Shown: positions 16,029-25,074 of the stretch, piece after piece | Layout: each line of letters begins with the position of its first letter | How positions within the stretch are numbered: the stretch's first letter is position 1 | Assembly (NCBI GenBank): GCA_964642795.1 | Contig: CAZXRQ010000002.1 | Coordinates: 1-63,888, forward strand | From: JAVVVD01 sp964642795 | GTDB lineage: Bacteria; Bacillota; Clostridia; Christensenellales; CAG-138 | Length of the DNA stretch: 63,888 nucleotides | Reading direction: 5' to 3' | Translations under genes and position numbers: made by a program | The notes under the pieces: model-generated | What the model saw: only the letters and a program-made list of their open reading frames with translations | Database searches by the model: none | Told to the model about the DNA's origin: nothing

Positions 16029-17365
16029 AGCGGCTCTCCATTAAAACCAGAATAACCATATGGTATACGGCGTTCCTCGTGCTGCTTGCCGGAGCGATGC
16101 TGGCATTCGTATTCTCTATGGGTGGAAAGCAGCTTGCGGAGGATGCGGAGGCCGCGGTCATAGACGCCGTCGAGAGCATGCGCGGCGCTGTGGAGCTGGA
16201 CGACGGCATATTGGAGCTGGACGGCGATGCGGATCTGTACGCCAACAATACCCATGTATCCATATACGGTATCAGTGGAGAGCTTTTCTTCGGCAAGACG
16301 CCCTCCTCTTTTGACTCCAGCCTGCCCTTTTTGGACGGAGAATTCCGCACCGCGGGCGATTACTATGTTTACGACCGACTCATGTACGCCGAGGATTACG
16401 GGGACATATGGGTACGCGGCGTAGCGGTCGTGTCAGTACAGACCGGCGCTTTGAGCACGCTTGCGCGGTTTGCGCTTATCGCCCTGCCATTTATCGTGCT
16501 GTGTGCGGCGCTGGGAGGCTACCTTATCACGCGGCGCGCGTTTCTCCCCGTAAGACGTATGGCGGATACCGCCGAACGCATAGGCCAAAGCGGCGACCTG
16601 TCCGCCCGCATAGACCTGGGCGCGGGCGGCGACGAAATACACTCTCTCGCAGCCACCTTTGACCGGATGCTGGACAGGCTGCAAGCCGTATTCGAAAAAG
16701 AAAAGCGTTTCACCTCCGATGCGTCACACGAGCTGCGCACGCCTACCGCCGCGATAATCGCGCAGAGCGAATACGCGCTGGAAAATCCCAATGACTCGCC
16801 CGAGGCGCTTACCGAGATACTTTCGCAGGGCAGGCGCATGAACGCCATATTAAACCAGCTGCTGCTGCTTGCGCGCTCGGATGCGAACGCCGCGCTGCAG
16901 CTCGAAATACTGGATATGTCCGTGCTATGCGAAATGGTATTGCTGGAGCAGCGCGAAAGCACGGAAGCGCAGGAGAAGCGTCTGGTGTTTACCTCCTGCA
17001 TACAGCCCTCTCTGCTCATTCGCGGCGACGAGCTTATGCTTATGCGTATGCTGCTAAACCTGCTTAACAACGCCGTGCGCTACGGCAAAGCTGGCGGGAA
17101 TGTGCGCTTTACGCTCGTCAGGCGCAACCCGTTCACTATAAGCGGCTGCGTTTCGGATGACGGGCCGGGCATCTCCCCTGCCGATCTGCCGCACATATGG
17201 GAGCGGTTTTACCAGGCAGACGCAAGCCGCACCTCCGCAGGCGCGGGACTGGGCCTGCCGCTGGTCAAATGGATAGCCGAGGCACACGGCGGCCGCGTAT
17301 GGTGTGAAAGCGAAATAAATAAAGGCAGCTCGTTCTGCTTCGAGCTGCCCGAGTATAACGGATAG
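16025..17365 (+). CDS. Sensor histidine kinase
   Basis: A 446-aa membrane kinase, partner of the response regulator before it. It has an N-terminal membrane segment (about 12-33), an extracellular sensor of about 120 residues, a second segment (about 150-172), HAMP (RRAFLPVRRMADTAERIG), HisKA with the phospho-acceptor in SDASHELRTPTAAI, and the ATPase domain with N box LLNLLNNAVRYG, G1 VSDDGPGIS, F box ERFYQADASR and G2 GAGLGLPLVKW. The signal sensed cannot be inferred. Convergent with murA, 15 bases apart. Confidence 0.94.
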   Translation: MKRLSIKTRITIWYTAFLVLLAGAMLAFVFSMGGKQLAEDAEAAVIDAVESMRGAVELDDGILELDGDADLYANNTHVSIYGISGELFFGKTPSSFDSSLPFLDGEFRTAGDYYVYDRLMYAEDYGDIWVRGVAVVSVQTGALSTLARFALIALPFIVLCAALGGYLITRRAFLPVRRMADTAERIGQSGDLSARIDLGAGGDEIHSLAATFDRMLDRLQAVFEKEKRFTSDASHELRTPTAAIIAQSEYALENPNDSPEALTEILSQGRRMNAILNQLLLLARSDANAALQLEILDMSVLCEMVLLEQRESTEAQEKRLVFTSCIQPSLLIRGDELMLMRMLLNLLNNAVRYGKAGGNVRFTLVRRNPFTISGCVSDDGPGISPADLPHIWERFYQADASRTSAGAGLGLPLVKWIAEAHGGRVWCESEINKGSSFCFELPEYNG

Positions 17366-17380
17366 TATTATAAGAAAAAG

Positions 17381-18646
17381 CTACTCCACACGGGTTATGT
17401 CCGCGCCTATCGCCCTTAGCTTTTGCTCAAAGTATTCGTACCCGCGGTCAACATAGTGTATGTTGTGTACGCGGCTCTGCCCCCGCGCGGAGAGCGCCGC
17501 AATTATAAGCGCCGCGCCCGCTCGGAGGTCGGTAGCGTTAAGATCCGCGCCGTATAGCGTATCCACCCCCTGTATCATGGCTGTGCGGCTGTTCAGCGTA
17601 ATATCGGCGCCCATGCGCGCAAGCTCCGGCACATGGTTGAACCTATCCTCGAATATATTTTCCACTATAAAGCTGTTGCCGTTGGCCTTTGAGAGCAGCG
17701 CCATCATAGGCTGCTGCAGATCCGTCGGAAAGCCCGGATACGGCAGTGTTTTTATGTTAGCTCCGCGCAGCTGTGAATCCGCCGTAACGCGGATATAGAA
17801 CTCCCGCCCGTCGTCGCCCTCGATTACGCGCACACCGCATTCCATCAGCTTTGCGGATATGGCCTCAAGGTGGGTGGGGATGATGTTGTTTATCACCACG
17901 TCGCCGCCGGTCGCGGCGGCCGCTATCATAAATGTGCCGGCCTCTATCTGGTCCGGGATTATTGCATATGTGCAGCCGTGCAGCCGTCTTCCGCCCAGCA
18001 CGCGGATTACGTCGGTGCCGGCGCCCTTTACCTGCGCGCCCATCATATTGAGAAAATTGGCCACGTCCACGACGTGCGGCTCCTTGGCGGCATTGTTTAT
18101 TGTGGTAAGGCCTTCCGCCCCTACCGCGGCAAGCATTATGTTTATTGTAGCGCCTACGCTCGCCATGTCGAGGTATATCTCAGCCCCCGTCAGCTTATCC
18201 GCATGTGCGCACACATTGCCGCCGCGTATCACGACGTCCGCACCCAGCGCCCGCATACCCTTGATGTGCTGGTCGATAGGCCGCTGCCCTATGGAGCAGC
18301 CGCCGGGCAGGGCGATCTCCGCATGCTTATAGCGGCCCAGCATAGCGCCAAGGAAATAGTACGACGCCCGAAGCGAGCGCACCATATCGAACGTCACTTC
18401 GAAATCACGTATGCCGCTGGGATCCAGCCGCATACCGCCGTCCGGAGTAAAGTCCACCGTTGCTCCCATGTTTATCAGTATCTGCTCCAGCGCGTGTACG
18501 TCCTCTATAGCAGGTAGATTCTCCAGCCGACAGCTTTCACCGCAGAGTATCGTAGCGGGAATTATTGCGACTGCGGCGTTTTTCGCGCCGCTCACCGTTA
18601 CCACGCCCTCCAGCCGGTTGCCGCCGTTTATAACATAATGGGCCAT
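17381..18646 (-). CDS. murA: UDP-N-acetylglucosamine 1-carboxyvinyltransferase
   Basis: First committed enzyme of peptidoglycan synthesis, transferring enolpyruvate from PEP to UDP-GlcNAc in the cytoplasm. The 421-aa product has full length and the loop Cys that is the fosfomycin target in LPGGCSIGQRPIDQHI. Other motifs are GAKNAAVAIIPA near the N-terminus and the YPGFPTDLQQPMMALL segment. The Shine-Dalgarno is GGGAGGG. The fmdB-like gene is 21 bases upstream, and upstream of that lies the M23 protein. In B. subtilis murAA neighbours spoIID and spoIIQ. Confidence 0.97.
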   Translation of the reverse strand: MAHYVINGGNRLEGVVTVSGAKNAAVAIIPATILCGESCRLENLPAIEDVHALEQILINMGATVDFTPDGGMRLDPSGIRDFEVTFDMVRSLRASYYFLGAMLGRYKHAEIALPGGCSIGQRPIDQHIKGMRALGADVVIRGGNVCAHADKLTGAEIYLDMASVGATINIMLAAVGAEGLTTINNAAKEPHVVDVANFLNMMGAQVKGAGTDVIRVLGGRRLHGCTYAIIPDQIEAGTFMIAAAATGGDVVINNIIPTHLEAISAKLMECGVRVIEGDDGREFYIRVTADSQLRGANIKTLPYPGFPTDLQQPMMALLSKANGNSFIVENIFEDRFNHVPELARMGADITLNSRTAMIQGVDTLYGADLNATDLRAGAALIIAALSARGQSRVHNIHYVDRGYEYFEQKLRAIGADITRVE

Positions 18647-18667
18647 TTTTGCCCTCCCTTGCCGTTT

Positions 18668-18859
18668 TTAATCGTGATGGCAGCCGCCGCAGCAGGAGCA
18701 ATCCCCCGCACAGCCGGTATGCGCGCTAAGACACTTGCCCTCGTAGGCGCGCTGTGTTTTCCCGCCGCAGTCCGGGCATCGCGGCGCATCCTCGCCCGCG
18801 CGCACCAGCTCGTCAAACACATGGCCGCATTCAGTACATTTGTATTTCAAAAAAGGCAT
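18668..18859 (-). CDS. FmdB-type zinc ribbon protein
   Basis: A 63-aa protein with a single zinc ribbon: YKCTECGHVFDEL then RCPDCGGKTQR. The tail CAGDCSCCGGCHHD has six more metal-type ligands. This is the FmdB (CxxC_CXXC_SSSS) family, possibly regulatory. AAGGAGGG precedes the ATG. It lies between the M23 gene and murA on the same strand. The ORF is short but the ribbon and ribosome site make it credible. Confidence 0.82.
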   Translation of the reverse strand: MPFLKYKCTECGHVFDELVRAGEDAPRCPDCGGKTQRAYEGKCLSAHTGCAGDCSCCGGCHHD

Positions 18860-18941
18860 ATGCTTCCCTCCTTTTTCACCGCGCTAAAATATCTGCGCCA
18901 CGCCATTTTATCATCAAAGCGCATATTTGTACACCCGGCGC

Positions 18942-20141
18942 TCAGAAGTCTATATAGTAGCGGGGATTATATGCCTCGCCGTATATCCTTAACTCAAAAT
19001 GCAGCACCGCATCGCCCGCTGCATCGGGCGTGCCGCTTAGCCCCGCAACGCCTATGGTCTGGCCGAGGTACACGGTATCTCCCAACGTAACGGATGCGCT
19101 TTCAAGGTGCGCATAGCGGGTCATAAAGCCATCGCCGTGGTCTATCTCTACCAGCAGGCCGTACGCGCCGCGCTCCATCACGCACACCACCGTGCCCGCC
19201 GCAGCGGCAAGCACCTTGCTGCCCGTAACCGGCGCAAAATCCAACCCCCAGTGCATAACGCCGTAGCGCATACCGAAGTTGCTTTCCACATCCGCATCCA
19301 CGGGCCGCACAAAAAGCATTTCTGTCTTTGGGCCCTCCCGTCCCTCGGACCTGCCCGGCTTGGAATCGGATAGCTTCATGCTGCCCTTGCGTATCACGGT
19401 ATCCACGGCCTGCACGGTCACGATCGGGTCCAGCTTTTCGCGGCTGCGGTACCGGCCATTTTCGTATATATACAGCGTTTGCCGCTGCTGTTCGCCGTCC
19501 CGCCCCAAGGATTCCACTATACACATTCCCTTGGGCAGGTATTTGTCCGCGGTGCTGTTCTCCTCACTCTCTATCAGCTCGGTGACGGTCTCGGTTATGG
19601 TGCTTATCACGGTCAGCGGCGTATTCCTGTCCGTAAGCAGTAAAAACAGCTCCTCCGCGCTTATCACCTCCGCACCGGCGTCGGCGCTTACCAGCGCCAC
19701 CGGCGTATCCGGATCGAAATTGGAAGCAACGTCGGATATTCCCACACCCGCCGCTTCCGCCGCCAGCGCGGTATAGTGCGCAAGCACACTGCTTAGCACC
19801 TCGTCCGCCGCCTCGCAGCTTGCCAGCACGCCCACCGCCGCTCCGTCCACAGTAACGGCAGTTTTGACATATTCGGCCGAGGTAACGGCTGGCGTCGTCT
19901 GCACGGGCGACGTGCTCTCCTCCGGCGTCAGGGTGAGCTCTGGCGCAGGTGCTTCCGCGTCAGGCACAGCCAACGTCTCTACCGCCTGCTCGTTCAGTTT
20001 GGATATGATAAGCACGGCGATCAATATCACGCCCAGCGCCAGCGCAAACAGCCGCCCTGCACGCACGGTAAAGTCCGGGCGGGGTGGTTTTGCCGGCTGC
20101 CGGTCGGAGGCTCCGATGTTTTCATCATGCAGCTGTTCCAT
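18942..20141 (-). CDS. Membrane-anchored M23-fold (LytM) protein with degenerate site, SpoIIQ candidate
   Basis: A 399-aa protein with one N-terminal membrane anchor (about residues 30-48), an extracellular region including a G5-like stretch (about 215-265) and a C-terminal M23/LytM domain (about 290-399). Zinc ligands appear as H297 and D301 (HWGLD) and H381 (LHFELR), and H345 sits in RYAHLE. The family HxH motif, however, reads V379-L-H381, so the catalytic His is missing. A degenerate LytM domain encoded near murA recalls SpoIIQ, which anchors the engulfment complex in the forespore; this is inference. The ATG at 20141 has no Shine-Dalgarno and a TATAAT box 7 bases upstream. Confidence 0.8.
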   Translation of the reverse strand: MEQLHDENIGASDRQPAKPPRPDFTVRAGRLFALALGVILIAVLIISKLNEQAVETLAVPDAEAPAPELTLTPEESTSPVQTTPAVTSAEYVKTAVTVDGAAVGVLASCEAADEVLSSVLAHYTALAAEAAGVGISDVASNFDPDTPVALVSADAGAEVISAEELFLLLTDRNTPLTVISTITETVTELIESEENSTADKYLPKGMCIVESLGRDGEQQRQTLYIYENGRYRSREKLDPIVTVQAVDTVIRKGSMKLSDSKPGRSEGREGPKTEMLFVRPVDADVESNFGMRYGVMHWGLDFAPVTGSKVLAAAAGTVVCVMERGAYGLLVEIDHGDGFMTRYAHLESASVTLGDTVYLGQTIGVAGLSGTPDAAGDAVLHFELRIYGEAYNPRYYIDF

Positions 20142-20148
20142 GGAAGCT

Positions 20149-20154
20149 ATTATA
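20149..20154 (-). promoter_or_regulatory. -10 box of the M23 gene, predicted leaderless
   Basis: TATAAT lies 7 bases before the ATG at 20141, with no Shine-Dalgarno. The -35 is poor (TGGTAT at 17 nt). The box lies right beside repeat B2. Confidence 0.5.
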
Positions 20155-20187
20155 TAATAAAACGATCTGGAATACCAGTAGGGGAGG

Positions 20188-20320
20188 ATATCGTGCCCCC
20201 CGGGCGCGCACGCGCGTGAAACGCGCTCTCGGCGGGCTCCGCCCGCCGAAAAACCGCGGGAGCCGGCCTGTACAGGCCGGCTCCCAGCGGTTTGTGCGCG
20301 CCCGGGGGCGGCAACGATAT
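20188..20320 (+). repeat. Family B cloverleaf repeat, copy B2
   Basis: The outer stem runs from ATATCGT at 20188-20194 and the GC stretch after it to its complement ending ACGATAT at 20320. Arms: GCGCGT-GAA-ACGCGC at 20212-20226, CGGCGGGC-TCC-GCCCGCCG at 20230-20248 and an enlarged third arm (20251-20293) in which AAACCGC / GCGGTTT encloses an extra 28-bp palindrome (13-bp arms, loop TA). It begins 1 base after the gltX stop, on the side away from gltX. Confidence 0.87.
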
Positions 20321-20321
20321 T

Positions 20322-21785
20322 TCAGCTTAGCCGTTCCAGCCCCAGCTTAAGCCGTCTCAGCGTCTCGTCGCGTCCCAGCAGCACCGCTATTTCGATAGCG
20401 CCGCCGGGCGTCACCTGCCTGCCCGCAAGCGCAATGCGGATGGGCCACAGCAGCGTGCCGTTCTTCATGCCCTTCTGTTTTGCAAGGCCGGGCTGCTCCT
20501 CGTCGCCTACGAGCAGCTCATGCAGCGCCGCCTCGCTCCATTCCGGCAGCGCCTCAAGCAGCGGCAGCACCAGCGCAAGCACCTCGCGGCTTACAGCAGC
20601 GTCGGTCTTGGATTTTTTATTGGTAAAGAACTCAAGCTCATAGTCCCCGTCCAACTTTGCAAGGAAGTCGACCATGTCGGGCAGCTGCGAGAATATCTCC
20701 ACACGCGGCTGCAATATGCGGCAGAGTATGTCGGCGTCCATGTGCGCTATGCCCGCCTGCCCGTAGTATGGCGCTGCGTATTCAGTGAACTCCGCGGGCG
20801 TAAGCTTCCTTATGTATTCCGCGTTCATCCAGGTAAGCTTGGCCACATCGAATATCGCGGGGGACTTGCTTAGGCCCGATATGTCGAATGCCGCGGTAAG
20901 CTCATCCATCGTAAAGAACTCGCGGTCATCGCCGGGATTCCAGCCCAGCAGCGCCACATAGTTGACTATCGCATCCTTGAGATAGCCCTTTTTGATATAA
21001 TCCTCGTAATATGCGTCGCCGGTGCGCTTGGAGAGCTTATGCTGCGCATCCCGCATTATGTTGGTAAGATGGATGTACACCGGCTTTTCCCAGCCGAAGG
21101 CGTCGTACAGCAGGTTGTATTTCGGGGTACTGGAAAGGTACTCGCTGCCGCGCATAACGTGGGTTATGCCCATGGTATGGTCGTCGATGACGTTTGCAAA
21201 GTTATAGGTGGGCATACCGTCCGCCTTGATGAGTATCATGTCGTCCAGCTCCGAGCAGTCCACCTCGATATGGCCGAATATCACATCGTCGAATGAGGAT
21301 TCGCCGCACTCGGGGGCGTTTTGGCGTATAACGTGAGGCTCGCCGGCTGCAAGGCGTGCCTCAACTTCCTCCCTGGGAAGATGCAGGCAGTGCTTATCAT
21401 ACTTGAAGGTCTCGCCGCGGGCGCAGCAATCCGCGCGGCGGGCATCCAGCTCCCCTTCGGTGCAGAAGCAGTAATATGCCTTCCCCGCCTCCACCAGCTG
21501 CTTGGCATACGGCAGGTACATATCCTTGCGCTGGCTCTGGATGTACGGGCCGTAGTCGCCGCCCACATCCGGGCCTTCGTCCCAGTCTATGCCTATATCG
21601 CGCAGCGTGCGGTAGATCACCTCGGTCGCTCCTTCAACATAGCGCGCCTGGTCGGTATCCTCTATGCGCAAAACGAACCTTCCGCCCTGCTTGCGGGTAA
21701 ACAGGTATGTGTACAGCGCCGTGCGCATACCGCCCAGGTGCATGTAGCCGGTGGGGCTGGGCGCAAATCGTGTTCTTACGGTCAT
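20322..21785 (-). CDS. gltX: Glutamyl-tRNA synthetase
   Basis: Cytoplasmic class I synthetase charging tRNA-Glu, 487 aa. The HIGH-type motif is PSPTGYMHLGG and the KMSKS-type motif is KLSKRTGD. A cysteine-rich insert (CFCTEGELD...CCARGE) matches the zinc-bearing region of many GluRS. Because glnS lies directly before it, this enzyme need not be non-discriminating. AAGGAGC precedes the ATG. It is the last gene of the walJ-to-gltX operon, and repeat B2 follows its stop at once. Confidence 0.96.
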   Translation of the reverse strand: MTVRTRFAPSPTGYMHLGGMRTALYTYLFTRKQGGRFVLRIEDTDQARYVEGATEVIYRTLRDIGIDWDEGPDVGGDYGPYIQSQRKDMYLPYAKQLVEAGKAYYCFCTEGELDARRADCCARGETFKYDKHCLHLPREEVEARLAAGEPHVIRQNAPECGESSFDDVIFGHIEVDCSELDDMILIKADGMPTYNFANVIDDHTMGITHVMRGSEYLSSTPKYNLLYDAFGWEKPVYIHLTNIMRDAQHKLSKRTGDAYYEDYIKKGYLKDAIVNYVALLGWNPGDDREFFTMDELTAAFDISGLSKSPAIFDVAKLTWMNAEYIRKLTPAEFTEYAAPYYGQAGIAHMDADILCRILQPRVEIFSQLPDMVDFLAKLDGDYELEFFTNKKSKTDAAVSREVLALVLPLLEALPEWSEAALHELLVGDEEQPGLAKQKGMKNGTLLWPIRIALAGRQVTPGGAIEIAVLLGRDETLRRLKLGLERLS

Positions 21786-21810
21786 ATCGTATAAGCTCCT
21801 TTTCAGGTCA

Positions 21811-23484
21811 TTAAATCTTGAATGAATCCTTCAAGCCTACGGTGCGGTTGAATATGGGATGCGCAGGCGTATGCTCCGTATCCGCGCAGAAGTAGCCCAC
21901 CCGCATAAACTGGAATTTGTCGCCGGGGGCAGCAAGCGCAAGCGCGGGCTCTATATAGCCCTGCTTCACGGTAAGCGACGCGGGGTTCATGCGCTTGGTG
22001 AAATCGTCCGAAGCGGATGCGTCTGCGTCCTCCAGAGCCTCCTCCGGCTCTGCGGGAGCGTCCAGCATCAAGGGCTCGTACAGCCGGAATTCCGCCGCTT
22101 TTGCATCGGCAGCGGGCAGCCAGTGCAATGTGCCCTTAACCTTGCGCTCGCACTCGCCGGAGCGGGTAAGCGGGTCATAGGTGCAGTATATGCAGGATAC
22201 GTTATCCCCGTCCGCGTCAAAGCCTGTGCATTTTACGATATATGCGCCCTTTAAGCGCACCTCGCCGCCCGGCTTCAGCCGGAAAAACTTGCCCGGCGGG
22301 TCAATGGCGAAATCCTCCCGCTCTATATACAGCTCCCGGCCAAAGCGCACGGTATGCGTGCCGGCGCTGCCGTCCGGCAGATTGTCCAGCGTAATATTCT
22401 CAAACTCCCCTTCCGGCCAGTTGGTGACCACCAGCCTTACGGGATCCTGCACCGCCATCATGCGGTGGGCTGTAAGGTTGAGCTCCTCGCGTACGCAGTG
22501 CTCAAGCATGGCCGCGTCCACGGTGGAGTCCGCCTTGGCCACGCCTACGCGGGAGAGAAAGTCGCGTATGGATGCGGCGGTATAGCCGCGGCGGCGCATA
22601 CCGCACAGCGTAGGCATACGGGGATCGTCCCAGCCTGAGACCAGCCCTTCCTCAACCAGGCGGCGAAGATACCGCTTGCTCATGACGGTGTTTGTAAGGT
22701 TGAGCCGCGCAAACTCTATCTGCCGCGGCTTATGGGCAAAGCCGCACTGCTCCACCACCCAGTTATACAGCGGCCTGTGCGCCTCGTACTCCAGCGAGCA
22801 AAGCGAATGGGTAACGCCTTCTATCGCGTCCTGTATGGGATGTGCAAAATCGTACATGGGGTATATGCACCAGGCGTCGCCCGCGTGATGGTGGGACATA
22901 TGCAGTATGCGGTACAGCGCGGGGTCGCGCATGTTAATATTAGGGGAAGCCATGTCTATCTTAGCGCGCAGCGTGCGGGAGCCATCCTCGAACTCACCCG
23001 CTCTCATGCGGCGGAACAGGTCCAGATTTTCCTCCACCGAGCGGTCGCGCCACGGGCTGTTTTTGCCGGGCGCGGTCAGCGTGCCGCGGTAGGCGCGCAG
23101 CTCGTCCTTGGAGAGGTCGTCCACATATGCAGCGCCGTTTCTGATGAGTTTTTGTGCAAGCTCATAGCACTGCGGAAAATAGTCCGAGCCAAATCTCAGC
23201 TCGTCCCAGTCAAAGCCCAGCCAGCGTATATCCTGTTCTATCGCGTCAACGTACTCCGCATCCTCCTTGGTGGGGTTGGTATCGTCAAAGCGCAGGTTGC
23301 AGCTGCCGCCGTACTTTTCTGCCATGCCAAAATCTATACACAACGCCTTTGCGTGGCCTATGTGTAAATACCCGTTGGGCTCGGGCGGGAAGCGGGTCTT
23401 TACCGCATCGGGCGCGCCGGGCTTCGCCATATCCTCCTCGATAAATTCCTCTATAAAGTTTTTCGGTATTTTTACTTCTTCCAT
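21811..23484 (-). CDS. glnS: Glutaminyl-tRNA synthetase
   Basis: Class I synthetase charging tRNA-Gln directly, 557 aa, full family length. HIGH-type motif PPEPNGYLHIGHAKAL, KMSKS-type motif VMSKRYLRRLVEEG, then the two-barrel anticodon-binding domain with SCIYCTYDPLTRSGECERKV. CGGAGGC precedes the ATG. Many Firmicutes lack GlnRS and rely on GatCAB, so its presence is a useful lineage marker. It lies 25 bases upstream of gltX and 34 downstream of the deacylase gene. Confidence 0.96.
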   Translation of the reverse strand: MEEVKIPKNFIEEFIEEDMAKPGAPDAVKTRFPPEPNGYLHIGHAKALCIDFGMAEKYGGSCNLRFDDTNPTKEDAEYVDAIEQDIRWLGFDWDELRFGSDYFPQCYELAQKLIRNGAAYVDDLSKDELRAYRGTLTAPGKNSPWRDRSVEENLDLFRRMRAGEFEDGSRTLRAKIDMASPNINMRDPALYRILHMSHHHAGDAWCIYPMYDFAHPIQDAIEGVTHSLCSLEYEAHRPLYNWVVEQCGFAHKPRQIEFARLNLTNTVMSKRYLRRLVEEGLVSGWDDPRMPTLCGMRRRGYTAASIRDFLSRVGVAKADSTVDAAMLEHCVREELNLTAHRMMAVQDPVRLVVTNWPEGEFENITLDNLPDGSAGTHTVRFGRELYIEREDFAIDPPGKFFRLKPGGEVRLKGAYIVKCTGFDADGDNVSCIYCTYDPLTRSGECERKVKGTLHWLPAADAKAAEFRLYEPLMLDAPAEPEEALEDADASASDDFTKRMNPASLTVKQGYIEPALALAAPGDKFQFMRVGYFCADTEHTPAHPIFNRTVGLKDSFKI

Positions 23485-23518
23485 ACTGTGCCTCCGCGTC
23501 GTTTATATTAACGTTTTA

Positions 23519-24052
23519 TTATGCTCTGTCAGGTTCGGCGCTGTCAAGCGCTGCGCTTACCGTTATCATGTGAAGCGGATTCCCCCGCCACTCAAGGAAG
23601 CGGAATAGATCCTCTCCGCTTATGGCGTAGGACGCCTCGCTCGTGCAGGGATGCACGCACAGCATGGGGAAATCGCGTATATCCGCATCCACTGCCACAG
23701 TTATCTCATGCGCGGTATCGTGCAATAGTCCCATCGCGGTGACGGAGCCCGGAAGCAATCCCAGCTTGTCCATAAGCTGCCCGTCCGTAGCGAAGGAAAG
23801 CCGGCTCACGCCCAGCTGCTTGGACACCTCCGCCGTGCGGAATTTCTTTTTTGCGCACAGCAGCACAAGGTAGAACTGCGTACCCTGCCGGTTTGCAAGG
23901 AACAGATTTTTGACGTGGCGCGCGCCCACGTCCGCGCCTATGTTTTCGCAGTCCGCCATGGTAAGCGCACGGCCGTGCTCGTAGCGTACATAGGGTATAT
24001 TAAGCTCGTTCAGCGCCTCCATCACGGGCAGCTCCTCAGGATGTATGCTCAT
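23519..24052 (-). CDS. Prolyl-tRNA editing deacylase (YbaK/ProX type)
   Basis: A 177-aa trans-editing protein of the YbaK/ProX family that hydrolyses mischarged tRNA-Pro. Family motifs include RHVKNLFLANRQGTQFYLVL, the Lys-rich strand CAKKKFRTAEVSKQLGVSRL and the GSVTAMGLLHD loop. The gene overlaps the preceding GNAT gene by 4 bases, within a translation operon. Whether it removes Ala or Cys is not clear from sequence. Confidence 0.88.
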   Translation of the reverse strand: MSIHPEELPVMEALNELNIPYVRYEHGRALTMADCENIGADVGARHVKNLFLANRQGTQFYLVLLCAKKKFRTAEVSKQLGVSRLSFATDGQLMDKLGLLPGSVTAMGLLHDTAHEITVAVDADIRDFPMLCVHPCTSEASYAISGEDLFRFLEWRGNPLHMITVSAALDSAEPDRA

Positions 24053-24582
24053 AGCTTCAGCTCCCCGGGCAGTATGTCCATAAATATCTCGTCCACCTGC
24101 GCGCCCTGCTTAAAATAGCTTTGGCGGCGGCGGCCTATCTCCTTGAAGCCCACCTTTTTATAGCAGGCCAGCGCGCGCGGATTATCCGCGTTTAGCTCGA
24201 GCATTACGTTTAGCATATTCAGCGTGTTGAAGCAGTAGCGCACCAGCAGCGTCAGCGCCTCCGCGCCATAGCCGCGGCTTCTCGCCTCCGGCTCGCCTAT
24301 AAACAGGCCCACCGTGCAGCGGCGGCTGCGCTGGTCAAAGTCGTTTACGCCGCAGTTGCCCAGCAGCGCATTGTCCTCAAGCCGCACTATGGCAAACTGG
24401 TTTGCGCTGCGGTTCTTTTTTATCCACTCCGCCTCGTCCGCGGCGGTCAGCACCAGCGCGGCGTTGCCAAGGTTTTGCGAGGTCTCCTCGTCCGCCATCC
24501 ACTCGGCGTACTGCGCGGCGTCCTCTTCGTTCATGGGGGAAAGGTATACGTTGTTCCCGACGATCTTTTTATAGTACTTCAT
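24049..24582 (-). CDS. GNAT-family N-acetyltransferase
   Basis: A 177-aa acetyltransferase similar to the RimJ/RimL branch. The acetyl-CoA motif A appears as GLFIGEPEARSRGYGAEAL, followed by LELNADNPRALACYKKVGF. AAGGAGC precedes the ATG. It lies 11 bases after rlmH and overlaps the deacylase gene by 4 bases. A ribosomal or tRNA-linked substrate is suggested by context only. Confidence 0.88.
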   Translation of the reverse strand: MKYYKKIVGNNVYLSPMNEEDAAQYAEWMADEETSQNLGNAALVLTAADEAEWIKKNRSANQFAIVRLEDNALLGNCGVNDFDQRSRRCTVGLFIGEPEARSRGYGAEALTLLVRYCFNTLNMLNVMLELNADNPRALACYKKVGFKEIGRRRQSYFKQGAQVDEIFMDILPGELKL

Positions 24583-24593
24583 AGCTGCGCTCC

Positions 24594-25073
24594 TTACTTG
24601 TGGTAGGGTTCGTTGTTGATTATCCTGAACGCGCGGTATATCTGCTCCAACAGCATCACGCGAAACAGCTGATGGTTAAACGTCATATCGGAAAAGCTCA
24701 CCCGCTCATCCGCACGCGCGACCACCTCGGGCGAAAGCCCAAGCGAGCCGCCTATCACGAACGCTATGCGCCCGTGCCCGCCGTCCATGGCGGCCTTCAG
24801 CATATCCGAAAACGCCACGCTGTCCATGCGCTTTCCGGCTATGTCCAGCGCGATCACATATTCCCCGGGCAATACTCTTGAGAGCAGCCGTTCCCCCTCC
24901 GCGCGCTTTATCCGGCCGCGCTCGGCGTCGCCTGCGCGCTCCGGCGCCTTCTCGTCCGCAACCTCGGTGACGCTCACCGCGGCGTAGCGGGACAGCCTTT
25001 TTGCAAATTCCTCCACCGCCCCGCGGTAGAACGCCTCCTTCAACTTACCTACGCAAAGTATGCTCAGCTGCAT
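24594..25073 (-). CDS. rlmH: 23S rRNA pseudouridine-1915 N3-methyltransferase
   Basis: SPOUT-class methyltransferase acting on 23S rRNA, 159 aa, standard length. The trefoil-knot signature is IGGSLGLSPEVVARADERVS and the C-terminus NHQLFRVMLLEQIYRAFRII...YHK. The ATG at 25073 (MQLSILCVGKLKE) was chosen; it lies 1 base after the walJ stop behind GAGGTG. The upstream in-frame extension to 25106 lies inside walJ. walJ and rlmH are also near neighbours in B. subtilis. Confidence 0.96.
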   Translation of the reverse strand: MQLSILCVGKLKEAFYRGAVEEFAKRLSRYAAVSVTEVADEKAPERAGDAERGRIKRAEGERLLSRVLPGEYVIALDIAGKRMDSVAFSDMLKAAMDGGHGRIAFVIGGSLGLSPEVVARADERVSFSDMTFNHQLFRVMLLEQIYRAFRIINNEPYHK

Positions 25074-25074
25074 A

